DNA from: Vanilla planifolia
Taxonomy: Eukaryota > Streptophyta > Magnoliopsida > Asparagales > Orchidaceae
Assembly: GCA_023846275.1 (NCBI GenBank)
Contig: JAIUJO010000090.1
Span: forward strand, 222,047 to 286,046
Direction: 5' to 3'
DNA: 64,000 nucleotides
A program made the translations under genes and the position numbers. Positions within the stretch are counted from its first letter, which is position 1. Every line of letters begins with the position of its first letter. The notes under the pieces were generated by a model that worked only from the letters and a program-made list of their open reading frames with translations, was not told the origin of the DNA and ran no database searches. Positions 1-11,600 of the stretch are shown here, piece by piece.

Positions 1-1250
1 GTTAAACATTTTTCTGTGCCATAATGTGGGACAATTCCTTTGGTAGTTATCAAATTAAAAATTTAGGATTGATCAAACACTTTTTAATTGCACTTTTTTG
101 CAATCACATGGCAAAAACCACCTCTACATTTTAAAATAATGATTATCATCCATCCATTCCTTCCATGAATTTCCTCCCATTTGATGACTAATCAGAAAGC
201 TAAAATCTCGTACCCCTTTAAGCCTTCTTTCTAAGCTCCAATATGAAGTTACAGATCACGTCTAGCTTCATTAGATACTTTTGCTTATTTTTTTCTTTTT
301 AAAATATTTATATCTTTGAGTAGTGTGACTCAAAATTATATATATTGAATCTTAGAATATGATCATTCCTAACTTTATTGTTCATTAATTGAATGATCCA
401 GATTCCATCTGACTTGATTGGATGAGCTAGACCAAATCCTCTTATATCCAACCATTCATAGCTCATATGTTTATATTATTTTTTATTTTATTCTTTAGAA
501 CTTCTATGAAATAGATCCTATCCATCTCACCTAATGTCTAATTCTATAGTCATTATGCTAGCCATTTTTGAAAAATATTTTAACCTATTTCAAAAATCCT
601 TTCAAGTCATTTTGGAGTATCTTTTCAAATAGCTTTTCTGCACATTTCAATGACTATAATAAAAATGTTTTAACAAATGCCAAACTATTGTTAATAAAAT
701 AACAAACGAATATAAATCAATCTTTAAGATCTCAAAAGAATTTCTAAAAATTCTATAAGAATAAATTCTAGTGGCAATAAGAGTAGCTTGTTCTTCTCAA
801 ATTATCAAATAATTCTAGCAAAGTCATGAACTTCTAAGCTTTCAATTTCTCATTTTTCTTAATAAGTTAAAACTAATTGTATCTTGTTCTGTTAGTCAAC
901 AAGTATTTGAAGTAGTATGAATTAATCAAAATATTTGTTTTGTTATATTTTTCAATTTAATTGGGGTTGTGTTGCCCAAAAAATTACAAAAGCCTGAGTT
1001 TGATGTGATCTTATAAAAAATCGAGTTAAGGTTAAGCCTGCAAAAGTCTTGGTTGTAGTTGAACCCACAAACAATAGTACGTCAGAGGTGAAGTGCAAGG
1101 AAATACCTCAAGCTATAACCTTTCATTAGTTGTGTTTTTCCTAACATTGCTTGAGGTGGACATAGGTCTTACTTTGAAGCAAATGACCTAAAAATTTTGA
1201 TGTCATATTTCAATTTTTATCCTTATTTTTAATCATATCAAAGTTTAATA

Positions 1251-1286
<36 letters not shown>

Positions 1287-1399
1287 GTTTTCAAAAACAT
1301 AAAATTAGTTTTTAAAAACAAATACGATAAAAAATAGCAAAAATTAATTTTGAAGTCCATAATTAACCCCCTCTTCTGAGACTTGCACACCCATCTTCA
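1..1399 (+). repeat. Partial 5' LTR of the copia element
   Basis: Aligns throughout with about 7256-8638, for example the shared phrase ccatgaatttcctccc near 165 and 7422, the AT microsatellite at 1254 and 8510, and a pyrimidine-rich end (aaccccctcttctgag near 1365). The LTR appears to end in CA at 1399. The missing 5' part would lie upstream of the window. Two further copies of this LTR occur at 28195-29362 and 51011-53013. Confidence 0.82.
1254..1284. repeat. (AT)n microsatellite inside the 5' LTR
   Basis: 31 bp of uninterrupted AT dinucleotides. A shorter run occupies the same LTR position in the other three LTR copies (about 8508-8521, 29225-29243, 52880-52891). Confidence 0.95.
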
Positions 1400-1874
1400 T
1401 GTTAATAAGTATCCAAAAAGGTTTCATATTAAAAGTGAGTCAAATCACTTAATTGTGCATTTTAATTGTTTTGTTAATTATACTTGGTTGTCATTTCTTA
1501 TACATTAATTTAAATTTCTCTCTTATCATGTTTGCATGCTTTACAAAATACATGTTCATTAACTTGCCTCTTAAATTAAGTTTTCAACATGTCTTCCTCC
1601 ATGATTTATATTGGTGCAACACTAGATGAAAGATCTTTTTGAATTCTTCGACATTTATTTAGGTTTGAATTTTATTTATATTAGAATGTAGGTTAAAATT
1701 TTTATGTAGTGAATTGATTTGGAACTTTTGGAAGTTCTGACCAAATACAATGATTTACTTAGAGATTCATACACAAAAAAAATCAACTTGTTTAGCAAAC
1801 TTAGTAGCAATTGAAAGAAAGTTGTAGTACTAAAGATAGAAGTACTCAACTATCTTTATTGTGGCTTATATCCA

Positions 1875-2713
1875 TGTGAATTAAATCAAGTTATGAATTT
1901 GCATAGCCAACATGAAGTTTGGCACAAGTTATAAGTTTCTTATGAAGGTACTTTGCAACTAAAAAGAGCAAAAATATATTTCCTTACATGTGATTTGGAG
2001 TTATTTAGAATAAATTTAAGCAAAACTATAAAGAAGATGTTTATGTGATTTACTAATAGTACTAATGGATTAGGTAATCTTGCAAAGTGATTTCTAATGT
2101 AGAACTTGTAAGAAAAGTGCTAAGGATTCTACCCAAGGATTGTGATCCTCTAGTTAGAGTAATAAAGATGCCCAAAGACATAAATAAACTCTCCTTCGAT
2201 GAGCTACTTGGGGAATCATCAACAACTAAAATCAACATGAATAGAGAGCTAAAGAGGTGGTTTCCACTAGAAAGAAAGGAGGAACAATTAGCATTCAAAG
2301 AAAGTGAAGAAGATTCAAATGTGGCATTCATCTCTTCCATGGATATAGAGGAAGTGGCAAATTTTCATGTTAAATCCTTAGCAAACAATTTGGCAAAAAA
2401 TTTTATAAATATGAATTGACAAAAGAAGAAAAGAAGGGAGAATATTCAAGCACTAAGTTGTTATGATTGTGGTCAAATTGGAAATATTAGACCAGATTGT
2501 CTAAAATTAAAGGACATCGAAACAAAGCAAAAGAAAAAGAAGAGAATGAAGAAGAAGAGAGACTTTCAAGCTACTTGGAGTGCATCAAAAGTTTTGGACA
2601 ACTCTACATCCAATATTAGGGAGGAATGGATGAATGCCTCCAAGAAATGGATGATGATTCAACCACATCTAGTGAAGAAGAAGAGCATGAAGTTTGTTTT
2701 GGTCTCTTAAACC
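1875..2713 (+). pseudogene. copia gag remnant with degenerate zinc knuckle
   Basis: Gag packages the element RNA into cytoplasmic particles. The N-terminal part can be read as a copia UBN2-type gag: a W-x-KL-x-x-x-YEGT run near 1918-1955, then an open stretch at 2087-2419 with ELVRKVLRILPK and INKLSFDELLG, which are typical of plant copia gag. In another frame at about 2458-2500 lies CYDCGQIGNIRPDC, a CCHC knuckle whose histidine is replaced by Asn. An acidic Ser/Glu-rich tract follows at about 2655-2690, as is usual after the knuckle in SIRE/Tork gags. Several frame changes are needed to join these parts, so no working protein is made. The 92-codon frame on the opposite strand here is a shadow. 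Confidence 0.82.
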
Positions 2714-3379
2714 TTTTGAAAATGCTTTATAGAAGTTATTAGTGCTTTAACTTCTTTAATGGCCACACATAAAAAATTGAAAAAATTTTATAAATAAAAA
2801 GTTGACCTTTTGGCCTTTTTTTTGAAAGACGATGAGAAAAAAATAGAAATACTTGAAATATGTGTTAAGAAATTTTATAATTGTTGAGATTACCTCTTTG
2901 AGAAAGGAAATTACTTGTTTAAAAAAATTATTCTGAAGATGTAAAAATGTCTACTGCTTCACATTGTATTTCTAAGCATAAACATATATCTTCTTTAGGA
3001 CATATGCACAATGTTTCGAATTTTATGGGCTTTTGTTCTTGTAAAAAGAGCATACCATCATGGAATTTAACATTATGTAAAACACTTGTAGTTCAATACC
3101 TTGTTTTAAATGGGTAATTAAGAATGATATTAATACTCGCATAATGAATATTAGTGCTCAATCAAAGCTTTCTTTTGTTCTTAATATTACAGAATAAAAG
3201 AATTGATATAAGATATCTCCATAATTGTCGGTTGGAGATATAGTTCTTTGGAGACATTCATAGGTTAGAAATAATATACCTAGGAATTATGTGTAAATCA
3301 AGGCATACAAACTAAGCAAATAAAAGTTACATTTTATGATTACAATATTAAAATTTTAGAATTTATATATCCATACAAA

Positions 3380-3580
3380 AAGAAAAAAATCATGATCTAG
3401 CTCTTTGGTGTTCGATAGTTGTTGCTCAAGGCATATGACTAGAAATTGATGAATTTTTATATCAGTAAAACATGGATCAAATTGATAGGTGACACTAGGA
3501 GATAACTCTAAGAAGGAGGCAATTAGAATTGGTAATATAAGTATGCTTAATCTCACACTTTGAAATGTTTTATTTGATTT
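3380..3580 (+). pseudogene. copia protease remnant
   Basis: Beginning at 3414 the frame reads DSCCSRHMTRN, matching the copia aspartic protease signature DSGCSRHMTGD, with Cys in place of the Gly of the catalytic DSG. A VTLGDNS run follows after two pairs of stops, as in the family (VTFGDNS). The loss of the active-site Gly and the four stops within 130 bp make this non-functional. The region between gag and here (about 2714-3380) holds only unreadable decayed sequence. Confidence 0.72.
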
Positions 3581-3784
3581 ATGGATTACAATTTAATTTA
3601 ACCGGGACTAGTTAATTACGATATAATTGCTATTTATTAATTTTGAAATTAATTTTACAAAAATTTAAAAGATGATAAAATATTATTAGATGGTAAAACG
3701 AAAGGTGACACTTATGTCTTTAAGTTTCAAAAATTAGAAGTTACCGAAATACAATGCCCTGCTACACATTCAAGTCAAAATAAT

Positions 3785-4660
3785 TTATGGCATAAAAGAT
3801 AAGTTCATGAAAGGTTATTCAGTCTTACAAAAATAAATAAGCTAGATATACATTAAGGTGTTCCTAAACAAAACAAACTAGGTGAAAAACGTCTAAAATA
3901 ATCAAAAAAAGAAAGAAATCTAAATCTTCTTTTAAACCTAAAATTTAGAACCACCAGAAGGACTTTAAAGATAGTTTATTTAGACATTTTTTAACCCATA
4001 TAACCCTTGAGTTTAAGTGGAAAGAAATATAGATTTATAATTTGTGATGACCTTTCTAAGTATACTTAGGTTGTATTTTTAATAACAAAAGTTAGACATT
4101 TGAAAATGTTGCTAATTTGATGAAAGAGATAGAAAGACAAACCAATCTCAAATTAATTTATATTCAAAGTGATAATGGTAGTGAATTTAAGAATAAGGAT
4201 TTCCAATATTATAGTAAAGACAAATGAATAAGGCATCAATTTATGTGTTTTTATACACCTCAACAAAAAGGGAATATTGGAACAAAAGAAAGAACCTCCA
4301 TAGCCATGACTATGGTAACGTTAGTGGATTATAATCTTCCAAATTACTTTTATGCTAAGGCAATTAATAGGCCTATTATATAATAAATAAAGTTAACTTA
4401 AGGCCAATAATTACGAATACCTCTCATGAGATATTTAAAAAGAAAAGGTCATATATTAGCTAATTTCATGTTTTATAATTCTTAATAATGAAAGAGCCAA
4501 CTTGAGCATGTTTAGTGAAAAAGCAAGTGCAGGTATTTTCTTAGGATACTCCTCTTTTTTAGAAAGTTGATAGACTTTACAACATGGATTGGCTAAATAT
4601 AGTGAAAGAAATTAATGTTTTGTTTGATGTGTCTATTTAGGAGACAAATAATAAAAATTT
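3785..4660 (+). pseudogene. copia integrase remnant
   Basis: The N-terminal LWHKR motif lies at 3785-3799. The core reads GKKYRFIICDDLSKYT near 4019-4066, with the first catalytic Asp at 4046-4048, then IQSDNGSEFKNKDF with the second Asp at 4171-4173. The TPQQKG motif at about 4255-4272 is followed by a position where the family has the third catalytic acid (VERKNRT) but this copy has Gly at 4279-4281. Downstream AGIFLGYSS at about 4531-4557 is the usual C-terminal copia integrase phrase. Stops and frame changes are scattered through it. Confidence 0.85.
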
Positions 4661-4889
4661 TGATGAAGAGATAAAGTCTTTAAAAATCTTAGACTTAGGA
4701 GAGGGTAAAGGAAAAATAGGATGTAAAAAAGGAGAAGAGATTAGCCATCAATTACCTAAAGATCAGAAGTATCAAGGTTCTCATATAAAGGAATTAATAG
4801 TAATAAATATTATTCTTGGAGTTAGGGCTATAGCTTCTATAAAAGAAATTGATATTGTTTTTCTTTCTTCCTCTGAACTAGTATCTATA

Positions 4890-5800
4890 TAAGTACTTAA
4901 TGATAACTATTGGGTTTAAGTAGTAAATAAGGAGTTGCACCATCTTTAAAGAAACAAAGCATGAGAATTAGTTTCTAGGCTTATTGATCAATAAACAATT
5001 CGAACCAAATGAGCATTCAAAAATATATTAGAAAAAAATGAAGTGATAATTAGAAATAAATCTAGAATTTTTACTAATGGATATGATCAGGTTAAAGGGA
5101 TTGATTTGTGTAGTCATTTACCCTTATAGAAAAATTACAGGCCATTCAACTTCTTTTTGTATGTTCATAACATAAAACTTGTATATAATTCCAAATTAGT
5201 GTAAAAGGTGTATTTTTAAAGGGGATAATAGAATAATGTGTGCATGAAAACAGCAAGGGGGTTTTGAGACCCATGCACATGGTGATTGTGTATATATGCT
5301 TAAGAATACACTTTATGACCTTAACCAAGCTTCCTATTCATGGTATCATAAATTAAGTAATTATTTTATTGATAGTGGATTTTTTAAAGGAAAAGTACAT
5401 ACAACTTGATTCTTAAATATCTTTAAATGATTTTTATTGCATGTGCAAGTTTAAGTTAATGACAAAATGTTTGGAAGAATAAATAAAACTGTGTAAAGAA
5501 ATTAGTGAATTAACAATAAAAGAGTTTGAGATGAGTATGATAGGTGGGTTGAATTTCTACTTTGGATTATAAGTTAGGAAATTAAAAATAAGATTTTTAT
5601 TTCACAAACTAATAATTTAAAATAATTATTTGAGAACTTTTGGTATAAAAGTATAAAACATAAAGTGATTCTAATGAATCAATTTATTCATTTAAACTAA
5701 AATGAAAATGAGAAATCTATTGAACAAAAACTTTTTAGAGGTCTTATTTAATAAGAAGTTGAATATACATCTTATTTAATGTTTTCTTAAGTGCTAGATT
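4890..5800 (+). pseudogene. copia reverse transcriptase remnant
   Basis: Starts with a degenerate copia RT N-terminus around 4920-5000. RNKSRIFTNGYDQVKGID at about 5053-5106 matches the RNKARL-x-x-x-GY-x-Q-x-x-GID block. WYHKLSNYFI is found near 5340-5370. The catalytic YVDD is destroyed: the matching codons at 5452-5463 read stop-V-N-D. EFEMSMIGGLNFYFGL follows at about 5523-5570, and a degenerate C-terminal block continues to about 5800. Several frame changes are required. Confidence 0.86.
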
Positions 5801-5859
5801 CTAATCAAATCCTAAGGAAATACATCTAGTGGCAACTTAATAAACCTTGAAACTTTTAA

Positions 5860-6379
5860 AAGGTACATTGGATGTTCGTTTATGATACTGTAGAAATACT
5901 CTTTCATATGATTTTATAGGTTACATAGATTTAGACTTTGTAGGTTCTAGGATAGTTGGGAAAAGTACCTTAGATACATGACAACTACTAAAAATTTATC
6001 TAATTTCATGTTCAAACAAATGGAAAAATTGCATAACTTTATCGACCAGAGAAGTTGAGTATGTAGCGACAAAAGTTATGTTGCCCAAGCATTACGATCA
6101 ACAAAATGACTTCAAGGTTGTTGTTTAGATCCCTCACATACTCCAATTAGATTTTATTATATTAGTGCCTTGGGCTTATCTAAGAATAAGGATCATCAAT
6201 GTAGGACCAATCACATTGATATAAAATACCTTTTCATTGGAGATGAAGTAGCAAAAGGATTAGTAGAATTTGAATATATTCCTAACAAACAAGAATTGGC
6301 TAACATTATTACTAAATGTCTTCTAAGAAATCAATTTCAAATCATAAAGAAAAAATTAGGTGTAATAGAGAATATATAA
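5860..6379 (+). pseudogene. copia RNase H remnant and end of pol
   Basis: GYIDLDFVGSRIVGKST at 5919-5969 matches the copia RNase H block GYSDADYAG-C-x-x-x-x-KST, with catalytic-position acids at 5928 and 5934. LSTREVEY near 6039-6062 corresponds to LSTAEAEY. The last 69 codons (6170-6379) are open and include the TNHID-IKY-FI-DEV block and the end of pol. This is the longest well-preserved part of the element. A stop at 6377 closes pol about 26 bp before the polypurine tract. Confidence 0.87.
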
Positions 6380-6403
6380 ATTATATCTCATGTTTGATAT
6401 TAT

Positions 6404-6416
6404 CAAAGGGGGAGAG
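6404..6416 (+). other. Polypurine tract before the 3' LTR
   Basis: The run aaagggggaga directly precedes a TG dinucleotide taken as the 3' LTR start at 6417. Plant copia elements use such a G-rich purine tract to prime plus-strand DNA synthesis. A second G-rich run (gtgagggggagcac) occurs 26 bp further on and is an alternative. Confidence 0.75.
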
Positions 6417-8638
6417 TGTATTATTTAGATAAGTGAGGGGGAGCACGTAATAAGTTAGAGAAAGAGTAAGGACGAGCATAAAACTTTTCATTTTTAATAT
6501 CTTGTATCATAATAATATATTTTTTATATATTTATATCTAGACCACTATGTGTTACCATCACTAAAAGTGATGCTATTTTTAGGTCATCCTTGTGTTTAT
6601 TCTAATGAGCTCGTTTATTATAAATCAAGTTTTGTTTTAAAAAGCAAGCAACTAACCTTTAAAGATGGTGAATTAATTGTCATCAAAGAACAACAGAGGG
6701 CTCAAAGAGCTTCTAGAATTGCAGACATGTGATTCAATTTTGATAAGGTTTTTTCTAATACAAAATAAAACATTTAATTAGTTGATTATAATGTAGTATC
6801 TATTCATATCAACTTCAAATCCTACTCAAGCATCCAATTGCTTAATCATATCATTTATTTAGTAGACAAATAAGATTCATTTTCTTAATCTCTCCATCGT
6901 TTCCTTGATTAAATACAAATTGTGCATGCTAGGAAATTTTAATGTTAAATCAATTGTTAAAGTGCAAACTCTCGTGTGGAGCAAGCCTGTGTAGCAGCCA
7001 CTGGCAATCTTCATGTCAGATGATTGTAAAAAAAAATGAATATAGCTTGATCTCGATGATACTGCATTCTTGAACTTGATTGAGTAAAGAAAAAGATCAA
7101 GCTAGGGAGCACTTGAACTCAGTATGCATATTCATTTGGTTCGATCCATAATAACCTATATGCATCTACCAGGCCCAAGTGATGAAAACCCAAGCACACA
7201 AGGTGGGAGCCAATCTCAATTAGGCTCACTTATGATGCCCACCTAAATAATTATGATACAAAACTTTTTTTTTGATACTGTAATGTAGGACCATTCTTTA
7301 GATTTTTGATTGCGTCCAAAATTAGGATCGACTAAACAAGTCTATTCACACATTTTTGTGATCACATGGTAGATATTACCGCTACATTTAAAAGTACTGA
7401 TCATGATCCATCCTCATCTTCCATGAATTTCCTCCCAAAAAATCAATGATCAGACAACTACAATCTCATATGCCTTTATATCTTGCTTCTATGCTTTGAT
7501 AGTATAATAAATCTCAAGTCCAACTTCATTAGACGACTTTAGTTATTTCTACTCTTTGGAATATTTATCTTTTAATCTTCCAATGTGTTGAAATTATCAA
7601 CTTTCAATCTCATGATTCCTATCATTGCTGATGTAATCATTGATTAATCAAATAATTCAAATATTATCTAGCTTGATTAGGGGACCCACATCTAAACCTT
7701 CTTGATATAATGTTCTAGCTCTTCTACTTATACTATTTTTGATAAAATAGTCCAAGCTTCTCTGATTTACTCTAGTTGATCAATCCATCCTTCAAAATAG
7801 TAGATTCCCTAAATGTTGTGTTAGCCATTTATGAAAAATTATTTTAGGCCTTTTAGAGAAGTCATTTAAGGTATTTAGTAGTAGCTTCTTAAATAGCTTT
7901 TCCACACCTTCAATTATACATAATCAAAATGTTTTTATAAATACCTAACTAATTAAAATAAAATGACTAATAAGTATGAATCAATATTTGAGATCCTAAC
8001 AAAATACTGCTTAATATTTTACTGGCATAAATTAGTAGCACATATGCTCTTTTTTTTCTAAACAGATCAAATTATTCTAACTAAGCCTGGTACCTCTAAA
8101 CATTCAATTTCTCATTCCCCTTCTTAAATTTAAGCTTGTTATACCTTATTTCAATAAACAACATGCATAAAAAATGGTACAAATTTATCAAAATTTTTTA
8201 TCTTATTGCATTTTTCCTTTTTTGTTAGCTTTGGTGGCCTAGCATTTGTGAAAGTCAATGTTTAGTTTGATCTTATTAAAAGTTGAGTCAAGGATGAACT
8301 TCCAAATGCTCAAGTTGTAGTTCAACCTATAAGAGCTCATTAATTGGAGGTGAACAATAAGAAAATATCTTAAGTTGTGAACCTTTTTAGTTGTGTTATT
8401 TCTTACTTGGTTGGGGTGTGTGTATGTTCTAATTTGAATTAAACCACCTAAAAATAATACTAACTCATCTTAAATTTTAACTCCATTTTTATTTCTCATA
8501 TTAAAGTTAATATATATATAATGGTAAGGTTTTCAATGAACATAAAGTTAGTTTTAAAAAGTAAATGTAATAAAATATTATTTTAAAGTCCACAATACAC
8601 CATCCTCCCCTCCTATTAGATTCACTTACTTATTTTCA
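6417..8638 (+). repeat. 3' LTR of the copia element (about 2.2 kb)
   Basis: Starts with TG after the polypurine tract and ends with CA at 8638. Its 3' 1.4 kb matches the 5' LTR, and its 5' end matches the start of the solo LTR at 51011 (shared words such as gtgaattaattgt near 6668 and 51132). The segment about 6960-7255 has no counterpart in the solo LTR, which has different sequence there (about 51511-51765), so the presumed U3 part differs between copies. A short open frame at 6502-6732 lies in the LTR and is not treated as a gene. Confidence 0.82.
7201..7244. other. Imperfect inverted repeat in the LTR
   Basis: aggtggg (7201-7207) pairs with cccacct (7238-7244) and agcc (7208-7211) with ggct (7223-7226), leaving an 11-base loop and an 11-base bulge. 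It could fold in RNA or DNA. No known role; it lies in the LTR part not shared with the solo LTR. Confidence 0.45.
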
Positions 8639-11600
8639 TTTTAATATAACATAACACAGAATAAGAGGAACTTTACAATATAATGAAATCAATATAAGAA
8701 ATTTGAAGAAATTAGATAAATTATGTTGCAAAGGTGACTTCCACAACATTAAAGAGACTGAGTTTAACATCATCAACTAGCAAATTAGATGAGAATAAAA
8801 AAATTACAAAAATGATTATTTAATTATAGAATTTCATTGAGATAACAATGATGATGTTTGTTTTATTGAGATTAGACCATGATTATAATTATCATGAACA
8901 AGCAAATTAAGTTACATAGATAACAATAAAATAGTATTTTAATTTTAAGTAAGAAAATATAAATACTAAAATAAGAGAAAGTGAAATAATATAATATAAC
9001 TAAATCAAAGAAATCAATATGTCAAACAATTGGAGATTTAGAGTAACATAGTAATACAATCAAATCAAAATGAAAATTTCAAAAGAATTAGAAAAATTAG
9101 GTAAAAAAATTACATTTCAAGACATTAAAAAGAATAAGTTCAGCATCAGTGATCATAAAATTACATAAAAAGTTAAATGTGTTATAAAGCATGCCTAATA
9201 ATATAAAATAATAAAGAATATAAAAATGAATATTTTGGTAAATAGTGCTCATCAACCTATTCTAATGATGTTTGTTTTGTATCGATCAAATAACATTCAT
9301 AACAACTACAAATTACCAAATTGAATAAACATAAATGATACAAAATTACTACTTTAATACCATGTAAATAAATATTAAAGCAAAAAGAGACAAATTTAAG
9401 CTATATAATATAGCTAAAAAATATTTCTAAAAGGAAAATAATATGATATTTGGTATTACATATCAATATAACTTATAAAAATAAAATATTTAAAGAAATG
9501 AGATGAATTGTATAAGAATATTGCATACCAAGGTTATGAGGAGATTGAGTGTAATAACTTCAAACATCAAATCAAGTAATAATCAAGATATCTTTAAATG
9601 CATGAAAAACAACACTTGTTTCATCTCCATTAAACCTAGTTTAGAAATATCATGAATAAAAATAATAATAAGGTTAAATTTAAATACTATGTAAATATAT
9701 ATTAAAGAAAAAATAACATAAATTAAAGTAATATAATATGACCAAGTCATAGAAATGTAAAGGTCAGATAGGAAGAAATTTGAGTTTCACCATATAATAA
9801 AAAAATAAGAAATTTAAAGGAATAAGACAAATGACATAAGAAAGCTGCATTCTAAACACTGAAGAGTTCAAGTGTAATATCATCTACTACTAAATTAAGT
9901 ACGAATCAAGATATATGATAAAATATGTCTAATAAAATAAATTAATAAAATATTTTTTACAAATGAATATTTAGTTATATAAGGCTCAGTTATACATTTC
10001 TAATGATATTTATTTTGTCATAATAAAAGCACATTTTTAATTACGAACAATAAGAAAAGATAAACATAAATAATAATAAACTATTATTTTAATATTAAGT
10101 AGAAAATATCAATACTAAATTTAAACAAACTCAAGCAATGTAATACAACTAAATCAAAGGCTGATATTAACAAAATAAGAGGAGATTTAGAGATTCATAG
10201 TTATATAATTAAATCAAAGAAAAACAATTAAAGAAACGAGGCATATTATATAAGAAAGACGCATTCTGAAATACTAAGAAGATTGAGTGTAACGTCATTT
10301 AACATTAAATTAGGTACAAGTTTGAATATTTCATAAAGCATGCCTTATAAAATGAAATAATAAGTAAACATTTAATTGGAGAGTGTTCATCAAGATTATT
10401 CTAACGATGACTGTTTGATTATGTTTGACCTCGTTTAGAATTACTATCAATTATAAAATTAAATAACAAGAAATAATAATAAATTATTTCTATAATAATT
10501 ACGTAAATAAATATTAAATTTTTTATGAAATAAATCAAAGTAATATACTATAACCAATTAATAGAAATCTATAGAATAAATTATATCAGATTTTGACTTA
10601 GAAATTAATATAACCAAATAGAAGAAAACAATTTAAAGAAATGACCCAAAGTATATATTTCATTCCAAGAAACTCAAGAAATCGAGTCTAACAATTTTAA
10701 TCATTAAATATGGTATGAATCAAAATGTTTGGCAAAGATTTATAAGAGTACTAGAGTGTAAATAATTTGTAAACATGAAAAAAGTTTAATTGGATCAATC
10801 CTATAGAGTTAATTCCATTGAAATTACTTTCATCTCAGTGGAACCTCAATTGGAATTACTATGAATAACAAAAATAAGTAAGAATAAACAAAATTAAATT
10901 ATTATGATAATGCTAAGTAAACATATATTAAAGGTAAAAGGACATAAATTGAAGTAAAGTAATATAAACAAATTAAAGGCATATAAAGCCCAAATGGTAG
11001 GAGACTTGGCGTTCCATAGCAAAATAGCACATCAAAGCAAAAAAGTTTATTGAATGAGGTCAACTATGCAAGAAAGTTTCATTCTATGATGAAAAAGGAT
11101 ATTTGGAGTATTATTTTGAATCATTAAATACAATATGAATTGAATTTTCTCATGAACTATCAAAAAACTCTAGAATATAAATTTTTTTAAAAATATAATA
11201 ATAAATATTTTAATTAGATAATGCTCATCGAGACAACTCTAATGATGCTTTCTTTTTCTCAGTTAGACCCTTAGAATAATAGTAAAGCACCAATTAAAAA
11301 AGAGTAAATAGAATAAAATTATTATTTTTATACTAAGGGACTAAGAATAAAACTAAAAAGAGAAATTTTAATTATGTGATAGTAGATTTAGGGTAATGTG
11401 GTAATATAATCAAACTAAAGGAAAAAAGTTTAATTAATGAGATAAATTATAAATGAAAGTTGGATTCCAAGGTATTTAGAAGGTAAGCATTAGCATCATT
11501 AACTACCCTATCTAGCATTAATTAAAATATCACATAAAATATACCAAAACTAAAAAATAATTTTTTTTAAAATTAAAAGATGTAATTTTAATTTGACAGT

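Larger units (their letters stand above)
1..8638 (+). mobile_element. Decayed Ty1/copia LTR retrotransposon (SIRE/Tork-like), 5' end cut by the window
   Basis: The order is LTR, gag, protease, integrase, RT, RNase H, polypurine tract, LTR, which is the copia order (integrase before RT). The 5' LTR (1-1399) matches the last 1.4 kb of the 3' LTR (6417-8638), giving an internal region of about 5 kb and a full LTR of about 2.2 kb. Copia core motifs can be read in all domains, but always across stops and frameshifts, so the element is dead. The wording of the gag, the RT (an RNK-x-R-x-F-x-x-GY-x-QV-x-GID run) and the RNase H resembles the SIRE/Tork side of plant copia, and long LTRs fit SIRE; this clade call is an inference. 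I found no clear tRNA-complementary primer binding site after 1399. Confidence 0.88.

Noticed and set aside
2062..2340. 92-codon minus-strand open frame
   Set aside because: Exactly opposite the copia gag, whose + strand frame matches the family; it is a shadow.
6502..6732. 76-codon open frame inside the 3' LTR
   Set aside because: It lies in LTR sequence; the matching part of the solo LTR (about 51070-51190) has stops and no known LTR protein fits.
7136..7148. ggttcgatcc, resembling a tRNA B box
   Set aside because: The flanking bases do not form a T-arm stem and no A box or acceptor stem is found at the right distance.
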